A DNA stretch of 64,000 bases from Fen-1231 sp035286465 (GCA_035286465.1 DATEDF010000023.1:36774-100773), one strand, 5' to 3'; positions 1-8,964 are shown, numbered from the stretch's first letter. The notes: generated from the sequence alone by a model not told the origin. A program made the numbers and translations.

Positions 1-178
1 GGGCGACAACCGCTACCAGTCGAAGGACAGCCGCTACTGGGGCGTCGTGCCGCGCAGGAATGTGCGCGGGCGGCCGCTCTTCGTGTATTACTCGTACGTG
101 CCCGGCTACGAGAGCGACCGGCCGGTCTCGTTTCTCACGGACATCCGGTGGCGTCGGCTCGGGCACTGGATCAAGTGA
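1..178 (+). CDS. lepB: Signal peptidase I, C-terminal fragment
   Basis: The last 58 codons of a gene that begins before the window are read from base 2 to the TGA at 176-178. The fragment opens with GDNRYQSKDSRYWG, which is the GDN-x-x-x-S-x-DSR-x-W-G box of type I signal peptidases (family S26). It is followed by a VP-R-x-x-VRG stretch and an aromatic FVYYSY strand typical of the end of the catalytic fold. The enzyme cuts signal peptides from exported proteins on the outer face of the inner membrane. The catalytic Ser and Lys would lie upstream of the window, so activity cannot be judged. The family call is firm because this box is highly diagnostic. Confidence 0.88.
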   Translation, partial: GDNRYQSKDSRYWGVVPRRNVRGRPLFVYYSYVPGYESDRPVSFLTDIRWRRLGHWIK

Positions 179-208
179 TGCAAGCCCGACAACGACAACT
201 ACGAGTAC

Positions 209-258
209 ACGGTAGACCGTAGACCGTACGCGGTCTACCGTCTACGGTCTACCGTCTA
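209..258. repeat. Short-word inverted repeat between lepB and ridA
   Basis: The word GGTAGACCGTAGACC is followed after a short loop by its reverse complement, partly repeated. Bases 210-224 can pair with 240-254 over 15 bp, and also with 231-245 in an alternative register. It lies between the lepB stop and the RidA gene. No T-run follows, so it is not a classical intrinsic terminator. It could still stop transcription or stabilise the 3' end of the lepB mRNA. Confidence 0.6.
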
Positions 259-281
259 CTCGACCTTCCCGGGAGGCTCGC

Positions 282-713
282 GTGCATCGTCTGCTCACAC
301 TCATGCTCGTCGCCGGCATTCCATCGTTCGCCCTCGCCCAGCAGCCGCAGTTTCTCACCTCGGGCGCCCCCAGCGTCGCCCCGTTCTCGCCCGCCGTGCG
401 CGTCGGTAACGTGCTCTACCTCGCTGGTCAGATCGGCACCAGGGACGGCAGGGTGGTGCCGGGCGGCATCGGTCCCGAGACGCGCCAGACGCTGCAGAAC
501 ATCAAGGACGTGCTCGAGAAGAACGGCTCGGACATGGAGCACGTCGTGAAATGCACGGTGTTCCTCGCGGACATCAAGGAGTGGGCCGCGATGAACGAGG
601 TGTACAGGACGTTCTTCAAGGAAGGGAAATACCCGGCGCGCAGCGCCTTCGGCGCGACCGGCCTCGCGCTCGACGCGCGCACAGAGATCGAGTGCATCGC
701 GGTGGTGAAGTGA
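282..713 (+). CDS. RidA/YjgF family protein with signal peptide
   Basis: The 143-residue protein belongs to the Rid (YjgF/YER057c/UK114) family. Cytosolic RidA deaminates reactive enamine/imine intermediates made by PLP enzymes. Family features seen are the SPAVRVGNVLYLAGQIG region near residues 35-52, the long helix with TLQNIKDVLEKNGSDMEHV, and R120 followed by the C-terminal IECIAV strand. Residues 1-19 form a signal peptide ending ALA-QQ, so this is an exported member whose substrate is unknown. The GTG start is preceded by GGGAGG at 271-276. The esterase gene starts 1 base after the stop, so the two are probably co-transcribed. Confidence 0.85.
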   Translation: MHRLLTLMLVAGIPSFALAQQPQFLTSGAPSVAPFSPAVRVGNVLYLAGQIGTRDGRVVPGGIGPETRQTLQNIKDVLEKNGSDMEHVVKCTVFLADIKEWAAMNEVYRTFFKEGKYPARSAFGATGLALDARTEIECIAVVK

Positions 714-714
714 G

Positions 715-1698
715 ATGATCGGGGCACTGGCGCTCCTGCTGCAGGCCGCCGCGCTCGGCGCCGGCGGGACGCCCCCAGCGACCGCCCGCGGCACGGTCGT
801 GACCGACACGCTCTGGTCGCAGGCGCTCGGCACGAGGAAGCTGGTGATCGTCTACCTGCCGCCGTCGTACGGGCGCGACGCGACCCGCCGCTACCCCGTG
901 GCGTACTACCTCCACGGCATTACCGGGCGGGAGACCGACTGGACCAGGCAGGGACAACTGGACGTCGTGATGGACTCGCTCGCGGCGGCCGGCGCGCAGG
1001 AGATGATCGTCGTGATGCCCGACGGCGACGACGGCTGGTACACCACCTGGAACGCGCTGCCGTCGTATGACGACTGCCGGCGCAAGCCGCCGGAGCGCGA
1101 GAGCGCGGAGAGCTACTGCGTGCCGTGGCCGCACTACGATGACTACGTCGCGCGTGACGTCGTGCAGTTCGTGGACCGGAAGTACCGGACCGAGGCTGTG
1201 CGTGCGCATCGCGCCATCGGCGGCCTCTCGATGGGCGGCTACGGCGCCGTGACGCTCGCGTTCGTGTATCCGGACATCTTCAGCGCCGCCGCGTCGCATT
1301 CGGGGGTCCTCGCGCCGCTCTATATGGGTCCGCATCCGTTCGCGGGCGTCCCGGTGTGGGCGGAAAGCGGCGAGGCGCTCGAGAGGGGATGGGGGCGCTT
1401 GTGGCCGCTCCTCATGCCGGTGTTCGGGCGCGACACGGCGACCTGGTGGGCGCGCGACCCGGGCCGCCGCCTCGACCGGTTCCTCGCGTCGAAGGGCAGG
1501 GAAGCCCTGCCCGCGCTCTTCCTGGACGTCGGCACCGAAGACGGACTCGCGGACCACTCCCGCGCGTTCCGGGCGTTGGCGGAGCGCCGCGGCGTCGCGA
1601 TCACCTACCACGAGTGGCCCGGCGCGCACGACTGGAAGTACTGGCGCGCGCACGTCGGCGAGAGCCTGAGCTGGCTCGGCGCGCAGATCGCCCGATGA
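715..1698 (+). CDS. Secreted esterase of the alpha/beta hydrolase fold
   Basis: This 327-residue protein resembles the esterase D/feruloyl esterase/FrmB group. After a short hydrophobic leader (about residues 1-18) come the YLPPSYG and PVAYYLHGITG strands, then GGLSMGGYG with nucleophile Ser172. The likely acid lies in DVGTEDGLADHS (residues 271-282) and the likely base is His305 in GAHDWKYW. It probably cleaves small acyl esters outside the cytoplasm, but the substrate cannot be read from sequence. An extra charged segment sits at about residues 212-260. Its stop codon overlaps the next start by 4 bases (ATGA), so translation is probably coupled. Confidence 0.8.
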   Translation: MIGALALLLQAAALGAGGTPPATARGTVVTDTLWSQALGTRKLVIVYLPPSYGRDATRRYPVAYYLHGITGRETDWTRQGQLDVVMDSLAAAGAQEMIVVMPDGDDGWYTTWNALPSYDDCRRKPPERESAESYCVPWPHYDDYVARDVVQFVDRKYRTEAVRAHRAIGGLSMGGYGAVTLAFVYPDIFSAAASHSGVLAPLYMGPHPFAGVPVWAESGEALERGWGRLWPLLMPVFGRDTATWWARDPGRRLDRFLASKGREALPALFLDVGTEDGLADHSRAFRALAERRGVAITYHEWPGAHDWKYWRAHVGESLSWLGAQIAR

Positions 1699-2261
1699 CC
1701 GAGTTCTTCCCGCGCAAGACCGTCCCGTGGAAGCTCCAGGAGCCGGCCGCGCTCCGCCGCGCCTCGCTCTCGCTCCCGTACATGGCGCTGCTCACGGGCG
1801 TCGCGCTCCGGCTCTGGCGCTCGTTCGCGCTCACGCACGGCTCGCCCGACAGCTGGCTCTGGATCGGCGGCACCTTCCTCGCCGGGATGGCGTTCCTCTT
1901 CCTGATGGTCACGCTGCACCTCGGCAACTACACGCTGCGCAACTGGACGTGGCGCGCGCCGGCGTTCGCCGTGCTCGAATCCGGCGCCGAGATCGTGGTG
2001 AGCCTCGCGCTCACCGCGCTCGGACTCGAGCCGCTGGGCGCCGAGACCGCCGAACTCTCGGACTGGCTGCCGACCGCCATTCGCACGCTCTTCTGGCGGC
2101 TGCTCGGCATCGTGGCGTTCGCGCTGGCGCTCGGAATCGTGGTCGCGCTCGTGCGACGCATCATCGTCGTCGCCGAGCACCGGACGTCCACGGCAATGCA
2201 CATCCACCGCGCGGCCGTCGAGCACGACGCGGCTGCGCGAGAGGAATCTTCCGCCCCGTGA
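1695..2261 (+). CDS. Four-helix membrane protein of unknown function
   Basis: The 188-residue product has hydrophobic stretches near residues 28-45, 52-78, 88-108 and 130-155, joined by short charged loops. The C-terminal tail is hydrophilic and rich in His and Ala. I recognise no family motif. The ATG overlaps the esterase stop by 4 bases, and the TGA overlaps a possible GTG start of the following peptidase, so it is an internal operon member. The start is fixed by this overlap; the open frame extends further upstream only as a shadow of the esterase gene. Confidence 0.7.
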   Translation: MTEFFPRKTVPWKLQEPAALRRASLSLPYMALLTGVALRLWRSFALTHGSPDSWLWIGGTFLAGMAFLFLMVTLHLGNYTLRNWTWRAPAFAVLESGAEIVVSLALTALGLEPLGAETAELSDWLPTAIRTLFWRLLGIVAFALALGIVVALVRRIIVVAEHRTSTAMHIHRAAVEHDAAAREESSAP

Positions 2262-2272
2262 GGACTCTCCCG

Positions 2273-3727
2273 ATGCCCTCGCCTCTGAGAGATTGGACCG
2301 CGCGGCGACTGCTGCTCGCCGCAAGCGCCGGCGCCGTGGCCGCGCACGCCCTGTCCGCGCAAGTTGCACCCGCGAAGCCCGCACCAGTTGAGGCGGTCAC
2401 GACCCGCGGAACGGCCGAGCGGCCTTTCGGCACGCTGCGCGAGCAGGCGACGATGCAGCAGGCGTGGCTCGAGCAGCGCCTCGACACGTTCCTCCCCGCC
2501 CTGATGCGCGCGCACGGCATTGACCTCTGGCTCGTGCCGATGCGCGAGTACAACGAGGATCCCGTCTTCTGGTCCATCACGGCGCCACAGACTTTCGCCG
2601 CGCGGCGGCGGACGATCTACGTCTTCTTCGACCGGTGCGCGGCGACCGGCGCGGCGCCCGCGCCGGCGTGCGTCGAGCGCGTCGCCCTGGGCGGCACGTC
2701 GCAGGGCGGCGTCTTCACCGCGCGCCGCTCCACCAAGGCCGTGAGCGGCGGTGTGGGCGGCCGCCAGGCGGAACTCTGGGGCGACGAACAGTGGCAGGCG
2801 CTCAAGGAGGTCATCGAGGAGCGCAATCCGAAGGTGATCGGCATTGACCGCTCGAAGGTGTTCGCCTTCAGCGACGGGCTCTCGAGCGGTGAGCTGCAGG
2901 GGATGAGCGAGGCCCTCGGCGAGCGCTGGACGGCGCGCTTCAGGAACGCCGAAGGCCTGCCGCTCGAGCTGATCGCGTCACGGCGTCCGGCGGAGGAGGT
3001 GTTCTTCACGAAGATGACCGCGCTCGTCTGGCAGCTCACGCAGACGATGTTCTCGCGCAAGGTGATCACGCCCGGCAAGACGCGCACGAGCGATCTCGTC
3101 TGGTGGTGGCGCCAGCGGGTGAACGACCTCGGGCTCGGCACCTGGTTCCAGCCGAGCGTGGACGTGCAGCGGAAGGGCGTGAAGCCGGAGGAGCTGGGCG
3201 AGGATCCCGTCATTCAGCGCGGCGACGTGCTGCACTGCGATGTGGGGATCACGGTGGCGCGGCTCAACACGGACACGCAGCACGACGCGTACGTGCTGCG
3301 CGCGGGCGAGACCGACGCGCCCGCCGGCATCCAGCAGGCGCTCGCCAACGCGAACGCGCTCCAGGACATCGTGATGGACGAGATCCGCCCCGGGCGCACG
3401 GGAAACGAGATTCTCGCGTCGGCACTCGCGCGGATGCGAGCGAAAGGGATTGACGGCACGGTGTATTCGCATCCGATCGGCGTGAACGGGCACGGAGCGG
3501 GGCCGCTCATCGGGCTCTGGGATTACCAGGACGGCGTCGCCGGCCGCGGGGACGCGAAGGTAATCCCGAGCATGTGGTACTCGATCGAGCTGCAAGCGAC
3601 CACGCCGGTGGCCGAGTGGGGCGGCCAGAGCGTGCGGATGGCGCAGGAAGAGGATATGATCATCGGCGCGCACGGGCGGCCGAGGTGGGCGCTCAAGCGG
3701 CAGGACAGACTGTTTCTGATTCGATAG
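2273..3727 (+). CDS. Secreted M24 family metallopeptidase (Xaa-Pro peptidase type)
   Basis: A 484-residue protein with a cleavable leader ending ALSA-Q near residue 27. The N-terminal half (about 60-220) is a creatinase-type domain. The C-terminal half carries the M24 pita-bread fold. Likely metal ligands are Asp in LHCDVG and Asp in TDTQHDAYV, His in the HPIGVNGHGAG segment, Glu in YSIELQATTP and Glu in QEEDMII. Such enzymes remove residues next to proline in peptides. A GTG at 2258 that overlaps the previous stop is an alternative start; ATG 2273 gives a cleaner signal peptide. A short-word hairpin follows the stop. Confidence 0.85.
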   Translation: MPSPLRDWTARRLLLAASAGAVAAHALSAQVAPAKPAPVEAVTTRGTAERPFGTLREQATMQQAWLEQRLDTFLPALMRAHGIDLWLVPMREYNEDPVFWSITAPQTFAARRRTIYVFFDRCAATGAAPAPACVERVALGGTSQGGVFTARRSTKAVSGGVGGRQAELWGDEQWQALKEVIEERNPKVIGIDRSKVFAFSDGLSSGELQGMSEALGERWTARFRNAEGLPLELIASRRPAEEVFFTKMTALVWQLTQTMFSRKVITPGKTRTSDLVWWWRQRVNDLGLGTWFQPSVDVQRKGVKPEELGEDPVIQRGDVLHCDVGITVARLNTDTQHDAYVLRAGETDAPAGIQQALANANALQDIVMDEIRPGRTGNEILASALARMRAKGIDGTVYSHPIGVNGHGAGPLIGLWDYQDGVAGRGDAKVIPSMWYSIELQATTPVAEWGGQSVRMAQEEDMIIGAHGRPRWALKRQDRLFLIR

Positions 3728-3765
3728 ACGGCAGAGGGCAGATGGCAGATCTGCCGGTCGCCGTC
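3728..3765. repeat. Short-word inverted repeat after the M24 gene
   Basis: The word GGCAGA is repeated with one-base changes (3730-3749). It forms the perfect palindrome GGCAGATCTGCC at 3744-3755, enclosed by GACGGC (3728-3733) and GCCGTC (3760-3765). It fills the gap before the GroES-like gene and resembles the other word-based hairpins in this window. Confidence 0.55.
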
Positions 3766-3786
3766 CGCCGGGGTGGAGGGGATTCC

Positions 3787-4182
3787 ATGAAGAAAGGCGA
3801 CAAGCATCTCCTGGTCGTCGGCGATCGCGTCCTCATCAAGATCGAGGAGGGTGAGGAGCGCACGAAGGTGGGGCTCTACCTGCCGGCGACGGCGGTTGAC
3901 AACCAGGCCGTGCAGGGCGGGACGATCGTCGCGACCGGCCCGGGCCAGCCGCTGCCCGTGGTGGAGGATCATCTCGACGAGCCGTGGCGGATCTCGGGGA
4001 GCAAGGAGACCCGCCACGTTCCGATGCAGGCGCGCGTGGGCGACTACGCGCTATTCTTCCGGAAGGCGGCCGTCGAGATCACGTTCGAGAACGAGCGGTA
4101 TCTCGTCGTCCCACAGGCGGCGATACTCACGCTGGCGCGAGACGAGGGGGAGGGGGAGGGGGAGATTGCCGATGATGTATGA
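3787..4182 (+). CDS. GroES-like co-chaperone
   Basis: The 131-residue protein aligns by eye with chaperonin 10. It has LVVGDRVLIKIEEGEERTKVGLYLP (strand, mobile-loop region and GLYLP), GGTIVATGPG, then RVGDYALFFRKAAVEITFENERYLVVPQAAILT. GroES is usually about 97 residues; here there are about 20 extra residues after GPG (residues 60-85, acidic) and an acidic Glu/Gly C-tail. No groEL lies beside it, so this is probably a second, specialised copy. GGAGG at 3774-3778 supports the ATG. Its 3' end overlaps the bacilliredoxin gene by 11 bases, which suggests a shared stress role. Confidence 0.82.
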   Translation: MKKGDKHLLVVGDRVLIKIEEGEERTKVGLYLPATAVDNQAVQGGTIVATGPGQPLPVVEDHLDEPWRISGSKETRHVPMQARVGDYALFFRKAAVEITFENERYLVVPQAAILTLARDEGEGEGEIADDV

Positions 4183-4609
4183 CGAGCGGATGGTGACCCC
4201 GATGCGGGAGGAGCTGACGCGGCTCGGCATCGAGGAGCTGCGGACCGCGGCGGAGGTGGACGCGAAGCTGAAGGACACGGGCGGCGCGGTGCTCGTCGTC
4301 GTGAACTCCGTGTGTGGCTGCGCGGCGCGCAACGCGCGCCCGGCGGTGGCGCTCGCGCTCGAGCACGCCGTGAGGCCGGCGCACCTCTACACCGTGTTCG
4401 CCGGACAGGACGCCGACGCGACGCGCCAGGCGCGCGCGTACTTCACGGGCTACGCGCCGAGCTCGCCGCAGATCGCGCTCCTCAAGGATGGGAAGTTGGC
4501 GTACATGCTCGAGCGCTGGCAGATCGAAGGACGCGGGGCGGACGCCATCGCGGCCGATCTAGTGAGCGCGTTCGACGAGCACTGCGGCCGGGAGACGGCG
4601 GCTGCGTAG
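4172..4609 (+). CDS. BrxA/BrxB family bacilliredoxin
   Basis: 145 residues, matching the YphP/YqiW family (DUF1094). The active site Cys48-Gly-Cys50 sits in VNSVCGCAARNARPA, which is the family signature. In bacilli these thioredoxin-fold proteins remove bacillithiol from oxidised protein cysteines. The downstream segment with FAGQDADATRQARAYF and SSPQIALLKDGKL also fits. The gene overlaps the GroES-like gene, and the G-rich run at 4145-4162 may act as its ribosome-binding site. Whether this organism makes bacillithiol cannot be told from the window. Confidence 0.9.
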   Translation: MMYDERMVTPMREELTRLGIEELRTAAEVDAKLKDTGGAVLVVVNSVCGCAARNARPAVALALEHAVRPAHLYTVFAGQDADATRQARAYFTGYAPSSPQIALLKDGKLAYMLERWQIEGRGADAIAADLVSAFDEHCGRETAAA

Positions 4610-4637
4610 CGGCCTGAGCGAGCGCGCGAGCGCGTGG

Positions 4638-6470
4638 TTGGCGCTCGCGTGCACGCTCGTGCTGGCGTATCTCGCGGTGCGGCGGCAGCTGTACGTCAGC
4701 TGGACGCCCTCCGACGACGGCGTGCTCGCGCAAGGCGCCGAACGCGTGATGCGGGGCGAGCTGCCGCACAAGGACTTCGTCGCGCTCTGGTCGGGCGGCC
4801 TCGACTACCTGAACGCCGCGGCGTTTCGACTCCTCGGCCCGAGCCTCGCGACGCTCCGGACGGTGGTGGCCGCGGCGTGGCTCGTCGCGCTCGCGGCGCT
4901 CTTCGTGGCCGCCCGGCACCTCGTCTCCGCGTGGGCGGCGGCCGCGCTCACGCTCTGCGCGGCGCTCTGGACGCTCCCGCTCTCGCCGCACCCGCTGCCG
5001 TCGTGGTACAATCTCGCCTTCGCGCTCCTGGGCGTGGCCGCGGTTCTGCAATTCCTGCGGGCGCGCTCGCGCGCGTGGCTGGCGGCTGCCGGCCTCGCCG
5101 CGGGCGCGTCGTGCGCGGTGAAGATCGTGGGGCTCTACTTCGTGGCGGCGGTGCTGCTGTTCCTCGTGTTTCAGGTGCAGGAGGACGTCCCCGGGTCGCG
5201 GGACGGGCGCCCGTCGGTCCGGCGCGCCTACGCGTGGCTCGTGTCCGCGGGGCTGCTCGCATTTCTCGTGTTCGTCGTCCAGCTCGTGCGGAGCGCGCCG
5301 TCGCTGAACGCCGTGGGGCACTTCGTGGCGCCCAGCGTGCTCCTCGTCGGCGTGCTGCTCTGGCGGGAGTGGCGGCTGCCAGCGCACGCCGAACGCGAGC
5401 GCTTCGGCGCCCTCTGGTCCCTCGCGTGGCCGTTCGTGCTCGGGTTCTCGCTGGCCGTGACACTCTGGGTCGCGCCGTACGTGGCGCGCGGCGCGCTCGC
5501 CGACCTCTGGCGCGGCGTGTTCGTGACGCCGCGCCTCCGGTTCCTCGTGGCGTCGTACCCGCTGCCCGGCCTCCGGAGCGCGGGGCTCGCGGTGTTGCCG
5601 TTTGCGCTCCTGCTCGCGGGGGCGCCGTTCGTGCGGCGCCCGCTGAAGCGCCGGGAGACCGGCGCGCTCGCCGCGCTCGTCATGGCGCTGATCGTGCTCG
5701 CGTACGACGGCTCGCCGCTCGTGAACCTCACCTGGTACGGCCTCCGGCTCCTGACGCCGGTGGCGGTGGGGCTCGCGGCGTGGTGGCTCGTGGCGCCGCC
5801 CAGGGGAATGGAGATTCCCGCGGAGCGCCGGGGGCCCGTGTTCTTTCTCGTCGCGGCGGCGGTCACAGGAAGCCTCGTGCAGGTCCCGTTCGCACTCTAC
5901 ACGTACTTCCTCTACTTCCTGCCGCTCCTCGCGCTCGCGCTCACGGCGCTCGCCACCGCGCAGCCCGCTATGCCGAGGGCCGTGCCGGCCGCGCTGCTCG
6001 CGTATGTGCTCCTCTTCGGCGCGCGCGGGCCCGACTCGCTGCCGCCGCGGACGTACACCCGGCCGGAGGACGCGCTCGCGCCGCTGGCCCTCGAGCGCGG
6101 CGGCATCGTCGTGTCGCGCGAGGACTCGGCGGCGTACGCGCGGCTCATTGCGTCAATCCGGCGCCACGCGGCGGGGGAGTGGATCTACGTCTGGCACGAC
6201 GCGCCGCAGCTGTACTTCCTTTCCGGGATGCGCAACCCGACCGGCACGATGTACGAGACGTTCGACGACTCCGTCGCCCGCTCCACGGCGCACCTCACGC
6301 GGGCGCTCGAGACGCACGACGTGCGGCTCGTCGTGCTGACCGACCCGCGCGGCGCCGCGCGGCCGCTCGATCCGGCGTTCCGCGCGTGGCTCAACGCGGC
6401 GTTTCCCGAGAGCGAGCGGGTGGACCTGACCGAGGTGCGCTGGCGCCGGGGGCCGCTGCCGCGGCGGTGA
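4638..6470 (+). CDS. GT39-like polytopic glycosyltransferase
   Basis: About 610 residues with roughly 10-12 hydrophobic helices spread over residues 1-480 and a soluble C-terminal domain. Near the N-terminus, SPSDDGVLAQGAERVMRGELPHKDF resembles the first periplasmic loop of ArnT/PMT-type (GT39/GT83) transferases, where an acidic pair is catalytic. Such enzymes move a sugar from a polyprenyl-phosphate carrier to lipid or protein on the outer membrane face. The acceptor is unknown. The TTG at 4638 is the only likely start in frame near the previous stop, but upstream codons are open and the true start is uncertain. Confidence 0.65.
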   Translation: MALACTLVLAYLAVRRQLYVSWTPSDDGVLAQGAERVMRGELPHKDFVALWSGGLDYLNAAAFRLLGPSLATLRTVVAAAWLVALAALFVAARHLVSAWAAAALTLCAALWTLPLSPHPLPSWYNLAFALLGVAAVLQFLRARSRAWLAAAGLAAGASCAVKIVGLYFVAAVLLFLVFQVQEDVPGSRDGRPSVRRAYAWLVSAGLLAFLVFVVQLVRSAPSLNAVGHFVAPSVLLVGVLLWREWRLPAHAERERFGALWSLAWPFVLGFSLAVTLWVAPYVARGALADLWRGVFVTPRLRFLVASYPLPGLRSAGLAVLPFALLLAGAPFVRRPLKRRETGALAALVMALIVLAYDGSPLVNLTWYGLRLLTPVAVGLAAWWLVAPPRGMEIPAERRGPVFFLVAAAVTGSLVQVPFALYTYFLYFLPLLALALTALATAQPAMPRAVPAALLAYVLLFGARGPDSLPPRTYTRPEDALAPLALERGGIVVSREDSAAYARLIASIRRHAAGEWIYVWHDAPQLYFLSGMRNPTGTMYETFDDSVARSTAHLTRALETHDVRLVVLTDPRGAARPLDPAFRAWLNAAFPESERVDLTEVRWRRGPLPRR

Positions 6471-6911
6471 GGCGGGGCCGGCAGTGGAGGAGATCGCGGA
6501 TGCGATACCAGACTTGGCACGGCAGAAGCGCAACGTATCGGGAGTGAAGCGGCTCGCTGTGCTGCATCACGCTGCGCGAGCGTTCGTGGGAACACGTCCC
6601 GTCGCGTCACACTCAACGAGCGTACCGGAACTGGGCGAACGGCGATCGCCTTTGGTGTCTCAATCCGGTCTTGCACACTGGCGGGCGTTTTGTTTTCAGT
6701 GTTCGCATTCTCGACGAAATGCTACGTGCTGGCCTGATTCCGTCAACAAACAGTGAACGAACCCCACGAGACCTCTCCATCTGATCGCGCAGCGCCCATT
6801 GCTCGGTGTGCGGAATCTGCGTATTGACGAAACGACGCCGCGGCGCATTCGTGTTCGACGAGCCACGGGTGTCTCCCTTGGCTGAGGCCATTTCGCAAGG
6901 GGAAGCGACGA
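6471..6911. other. Intergenic stretch without a convincing gene
   Basis: This 441-base gap has visibly lower GC and less skewed triplets than its surroundings. Open frames in it (for example 6484-6756, 90 residues) have no family features and atypical composition. No clear hairpin or -35/-10 pair was found. It marks the left edge of a patch (to about 8990) whose base use differs from its neighbours, which may be acquired DNA. Confidence 0.5.
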
Positions 6912-8021
6912 GTGGAGCCGATAGGGCGCGCGACACTGCGACGTGCCTGGCAGAGCGGCACGCTACTCCTGATCGGATTCGCGCAGGCGGGTGCGCTACA
7001 GCCACCCGTTGTCAGCAAGTCCTGTGCAACGTGCTCGATACGGCTCGAGCCTGTGGTGACGCTGCAAGCGCTCTGGGACTCTGGAGGGATCGTCGCTCGT
7101 CCGAAACGAGTGCTCTGGTTCCCGAACAACGAGTGGTGGTTGGTGGATGATCGCGGAGTCCACTACCGGTTCGACCGTCGGGGCGTGTTCATCGGGCCGC
7201 TCGGCCGGGCGGGCGCCGGTCCCGGGGAGTTTCGTCGCGTTGACTACGTCACAACTTACCGGGGAGACTCAGTCCTCGTCTTCGACACCGGCCTGCATCG
7301 CGTCACTGTGGTAAGTCCCGCGGGCCGTCCCTCACGGACGTTCGCCTGGCCCGGAACTGAGCCGCTGAGCGCGCAGATACTCCCGGACGGAGGCTTCATC
7401 GCGAATCTCGCGATCCGCACCCCATCCAGCTTCGGCCACACGCTCCATCACTTCGCCGCCGACGGCAGTCTGAAGCGGTCGTTCGGTGGAAAGCCGTCGA
7501 GTCCAGTTGGACAGGACTGGATTCCGCACCACTGGCTCGTGGGCGGGCGCACCGATTCGACCGTCTGGGCCGTGACAAACTCCTATCCGTCCGTGCAGCA
7601 ATTCACGTTGGACGGAGTTCTCCGTTCCTCCTGGACCATTCCGGTCACGGCTGCGTGGGGCTGGCGAAGGCCATCAGGAGATGAGCTGCCTCGCATGCCG
7701 TATCAGGTCGGCGACGCGTGGTGGAGTCCTGGGGAACCCACGATCTGGCTGACCATCTGGTATCCAAGTCCGCGTTGGAGACAGGCGTTCGGCCGTTCTG
7801 AGCAGATTGACGGCGTTCCCAGCCGGAGGATCGAGTCATACGCGCGATATGCGAGCTCGATAGTACTCGTGCTCGACATCGAGCGTAGGGCAGTTCTGGC
7901 CACCAAAGTGGTGGATGGCATGGTGATCGGTTTCGTCGGTCGAGGCAGCGCCATTGCCATTCTCGAACCGACGGCCGAGGAGGACGTGGTACGGATCTAC
8001 CGCGCCGCGCTCAACAAGTAA
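6912..8021 (+). CDS. Exported six-bladed beta-propeller protein
   Basis: A 369-residue protein with an N-terminal hydrophobic segment after a short basic start (residues 8-28). Repeated blade motifs are visible, such as VHYRFDRRGVFIGPLGRAGAGPGEF (near 62-90), a feature of NHL/6-bladed propellers, then FDTGLHRVTVVSPAG and LHHFAADGSLKRSFGG. Cysteines cluster at residues 36-40 (SCATC). The role is unknown; propellers of this type are abundant exported proteins in some soil phyla. Codons are less GC-rich at third positions than in flanking genes. The GTG at 6912 lacks a strong ribosome site, so the start is uncertain. The next gene begins 15 bases after its stop. Confidence 0.65.
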   Translation: MEPIGRATLRRAWQSGTLLLIGFAQAGALQPPVVSKSCATCSIRLEPVVTLQALWDSGGIVARPKRVLWFPNNEWWLVDDRGVHYRFDRRGVFIGPLGRAGAGPGEFRRVDYVTTYRGDSVLVFDTGLHRVTVVSPAGRPSRTFAWPGTEPLSAQILPDGGFIANLAIRTPSSFGHTLHHFAADGSLKRSFGGKPSSPVGQDWIPHHWLVGGRTDSTVWAVTNSYPSVQQFTLDGVLRSSWTIPVTAAWGWRRPSGDELPRMPYQVGDAWWSPGEPTIWLTIWYPSPRWRQAFGRSEQIDGVPSRRIESYARYASSIVLVLDIERRAVLATKVVDGMVIGFVGRGSAIAILEPTAEEDVVRIYRAALNK

Positions 8022-8036
8022 CCCGAGGCGTCCAAG

Positions 8037-8525
8037 ATGACGCGCTCATTTGGAGCAGTCCTCGCCGCGCTCTTTGCGCCGATGCTCGTGGGGGTCGGAG
8101 TGTCACCGCACGGAAGCGCCACGCCGATGCCGACGGCGGCGGTCGAATGGGCGTCTCTCAGATTCGCGACCTGCAACCACATCTGCTCCACGTGTATAAA
8201 CTCGAACGAACATAAGAACGTCTTCGATCTGGAAAACCCGACACACGAAGGCGGCGGTCACGACTGCGCGGTAGGCGATGGCACAGGCTGTAATCCTCCG
8301 GCTCACCCGTCGTGCCGGCCAGAGGGCCCGTCGCTGGCGTCGCTGATGCAAACTTTCGAGAGCGCTGTCGCTGGCAATGACGTCGCTCTCTTGACAGACT
8401 TCCTCAGACGTCCCGGGGTTACGCTCAATCGCGACCGAGGCGCTATTCAGATCTTCTCGAGATGCGGCCTCGTCCTGGCGCATCTTCCCATCTCGCGTTC
8501 GCTGGTGGTCGAGTTGTTCGACTGA
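8037..8525 (+). CDS. Small Cys-rich secreted protein
   Basis: 162 residues. Residues 1-23 form a signal-like helix. The mature part has many cysteines: CNHICSTC (about residues 46-53), then three singles around residues 77-93, and one near the C-terminus (SRCGL). A His/Gly-rich patch (HEGGGHDC) could bind metal. The C-terminal third is a predicted helix ending in a hydrophobic strand. I know no family for it. It follows the propeller gene closely and shares its base composition, so the pair may act together outside the cell. A strong hairpin follows. Confidence 0.55.
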   Translation: MTRSFGAVLAALFAPMLVGVGVSPHGSATPMPTAAVEWASLRFATCNHICSTCINSNEHKNVFDLENPTHEGGGHDCAVGDGTGCNPPAHPSCRPEGPSLASLMQTFESAVAGNDVALLTDFLRRPGVTLNRDRGAIQIFSRCGLVLAHLPISRSLVVELFD

Positions 8526-8533
8526 TGCACCCG

Positions 8534-8576
8534 GGCGCGCGGGGAGTCTCGAGAGGGCCGGGACTTCCCGCGCGCC
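8534..8576. terminator. GC-rich hairpin after the Cys-rich protein gene
   Basis: GGCGCGCGGGGAGTC (8534-8548) pairs with GACTTCCCGCGCGCC (8562-8576). This is a 15-bp stem with one G-T wobble and a 13-base loop, starting 9 bases after the stop codon. There is no following T-run, as is common in GC-rich genomes. It is a probable transcription end for the propeller pair. Confidence 0.55.
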
Positions 8577-8964
8577 AGGGCCGGCTCACGCCTGTCTGCC
8601 TCCACGTCGCAGGGTCGCGCTGGTAAGTGAGGCCGAGCGCGCTAGGCCGCCTCGCGCCACGCAGCTCCGTGATCACTCGCCTTGTCTCGCCCGTCACCTC
8701 CTCAGCCGTGAGAGGTGACTTGACGGATTGAGGCATGGGGATAAGCGCATCTGGACTGCTGCCCGAGCCTGAGTCAGGCGAAGGTCAAGCCCCCCTTTCT
8801 TGAGACGTTCCGGACGCAAGCGAGGCGAAAGGGGTAGGCAGCCTCTGGTTCATGACTCTTCCACGTTACGGGCCAGCAGAATGGCCGCACACCTTTGGTG
8901 GTGCGCCCAACGAGCGCACGCTGACGCGGCATCGGCGCGGATTATGCTTTGTGTCGCAAACTAC

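Noticed and set aside
6484..6756. 90-codon open frame
   Set aside because: No family features, odd composition, and overlapping alternative frames of similar length in the same gap.
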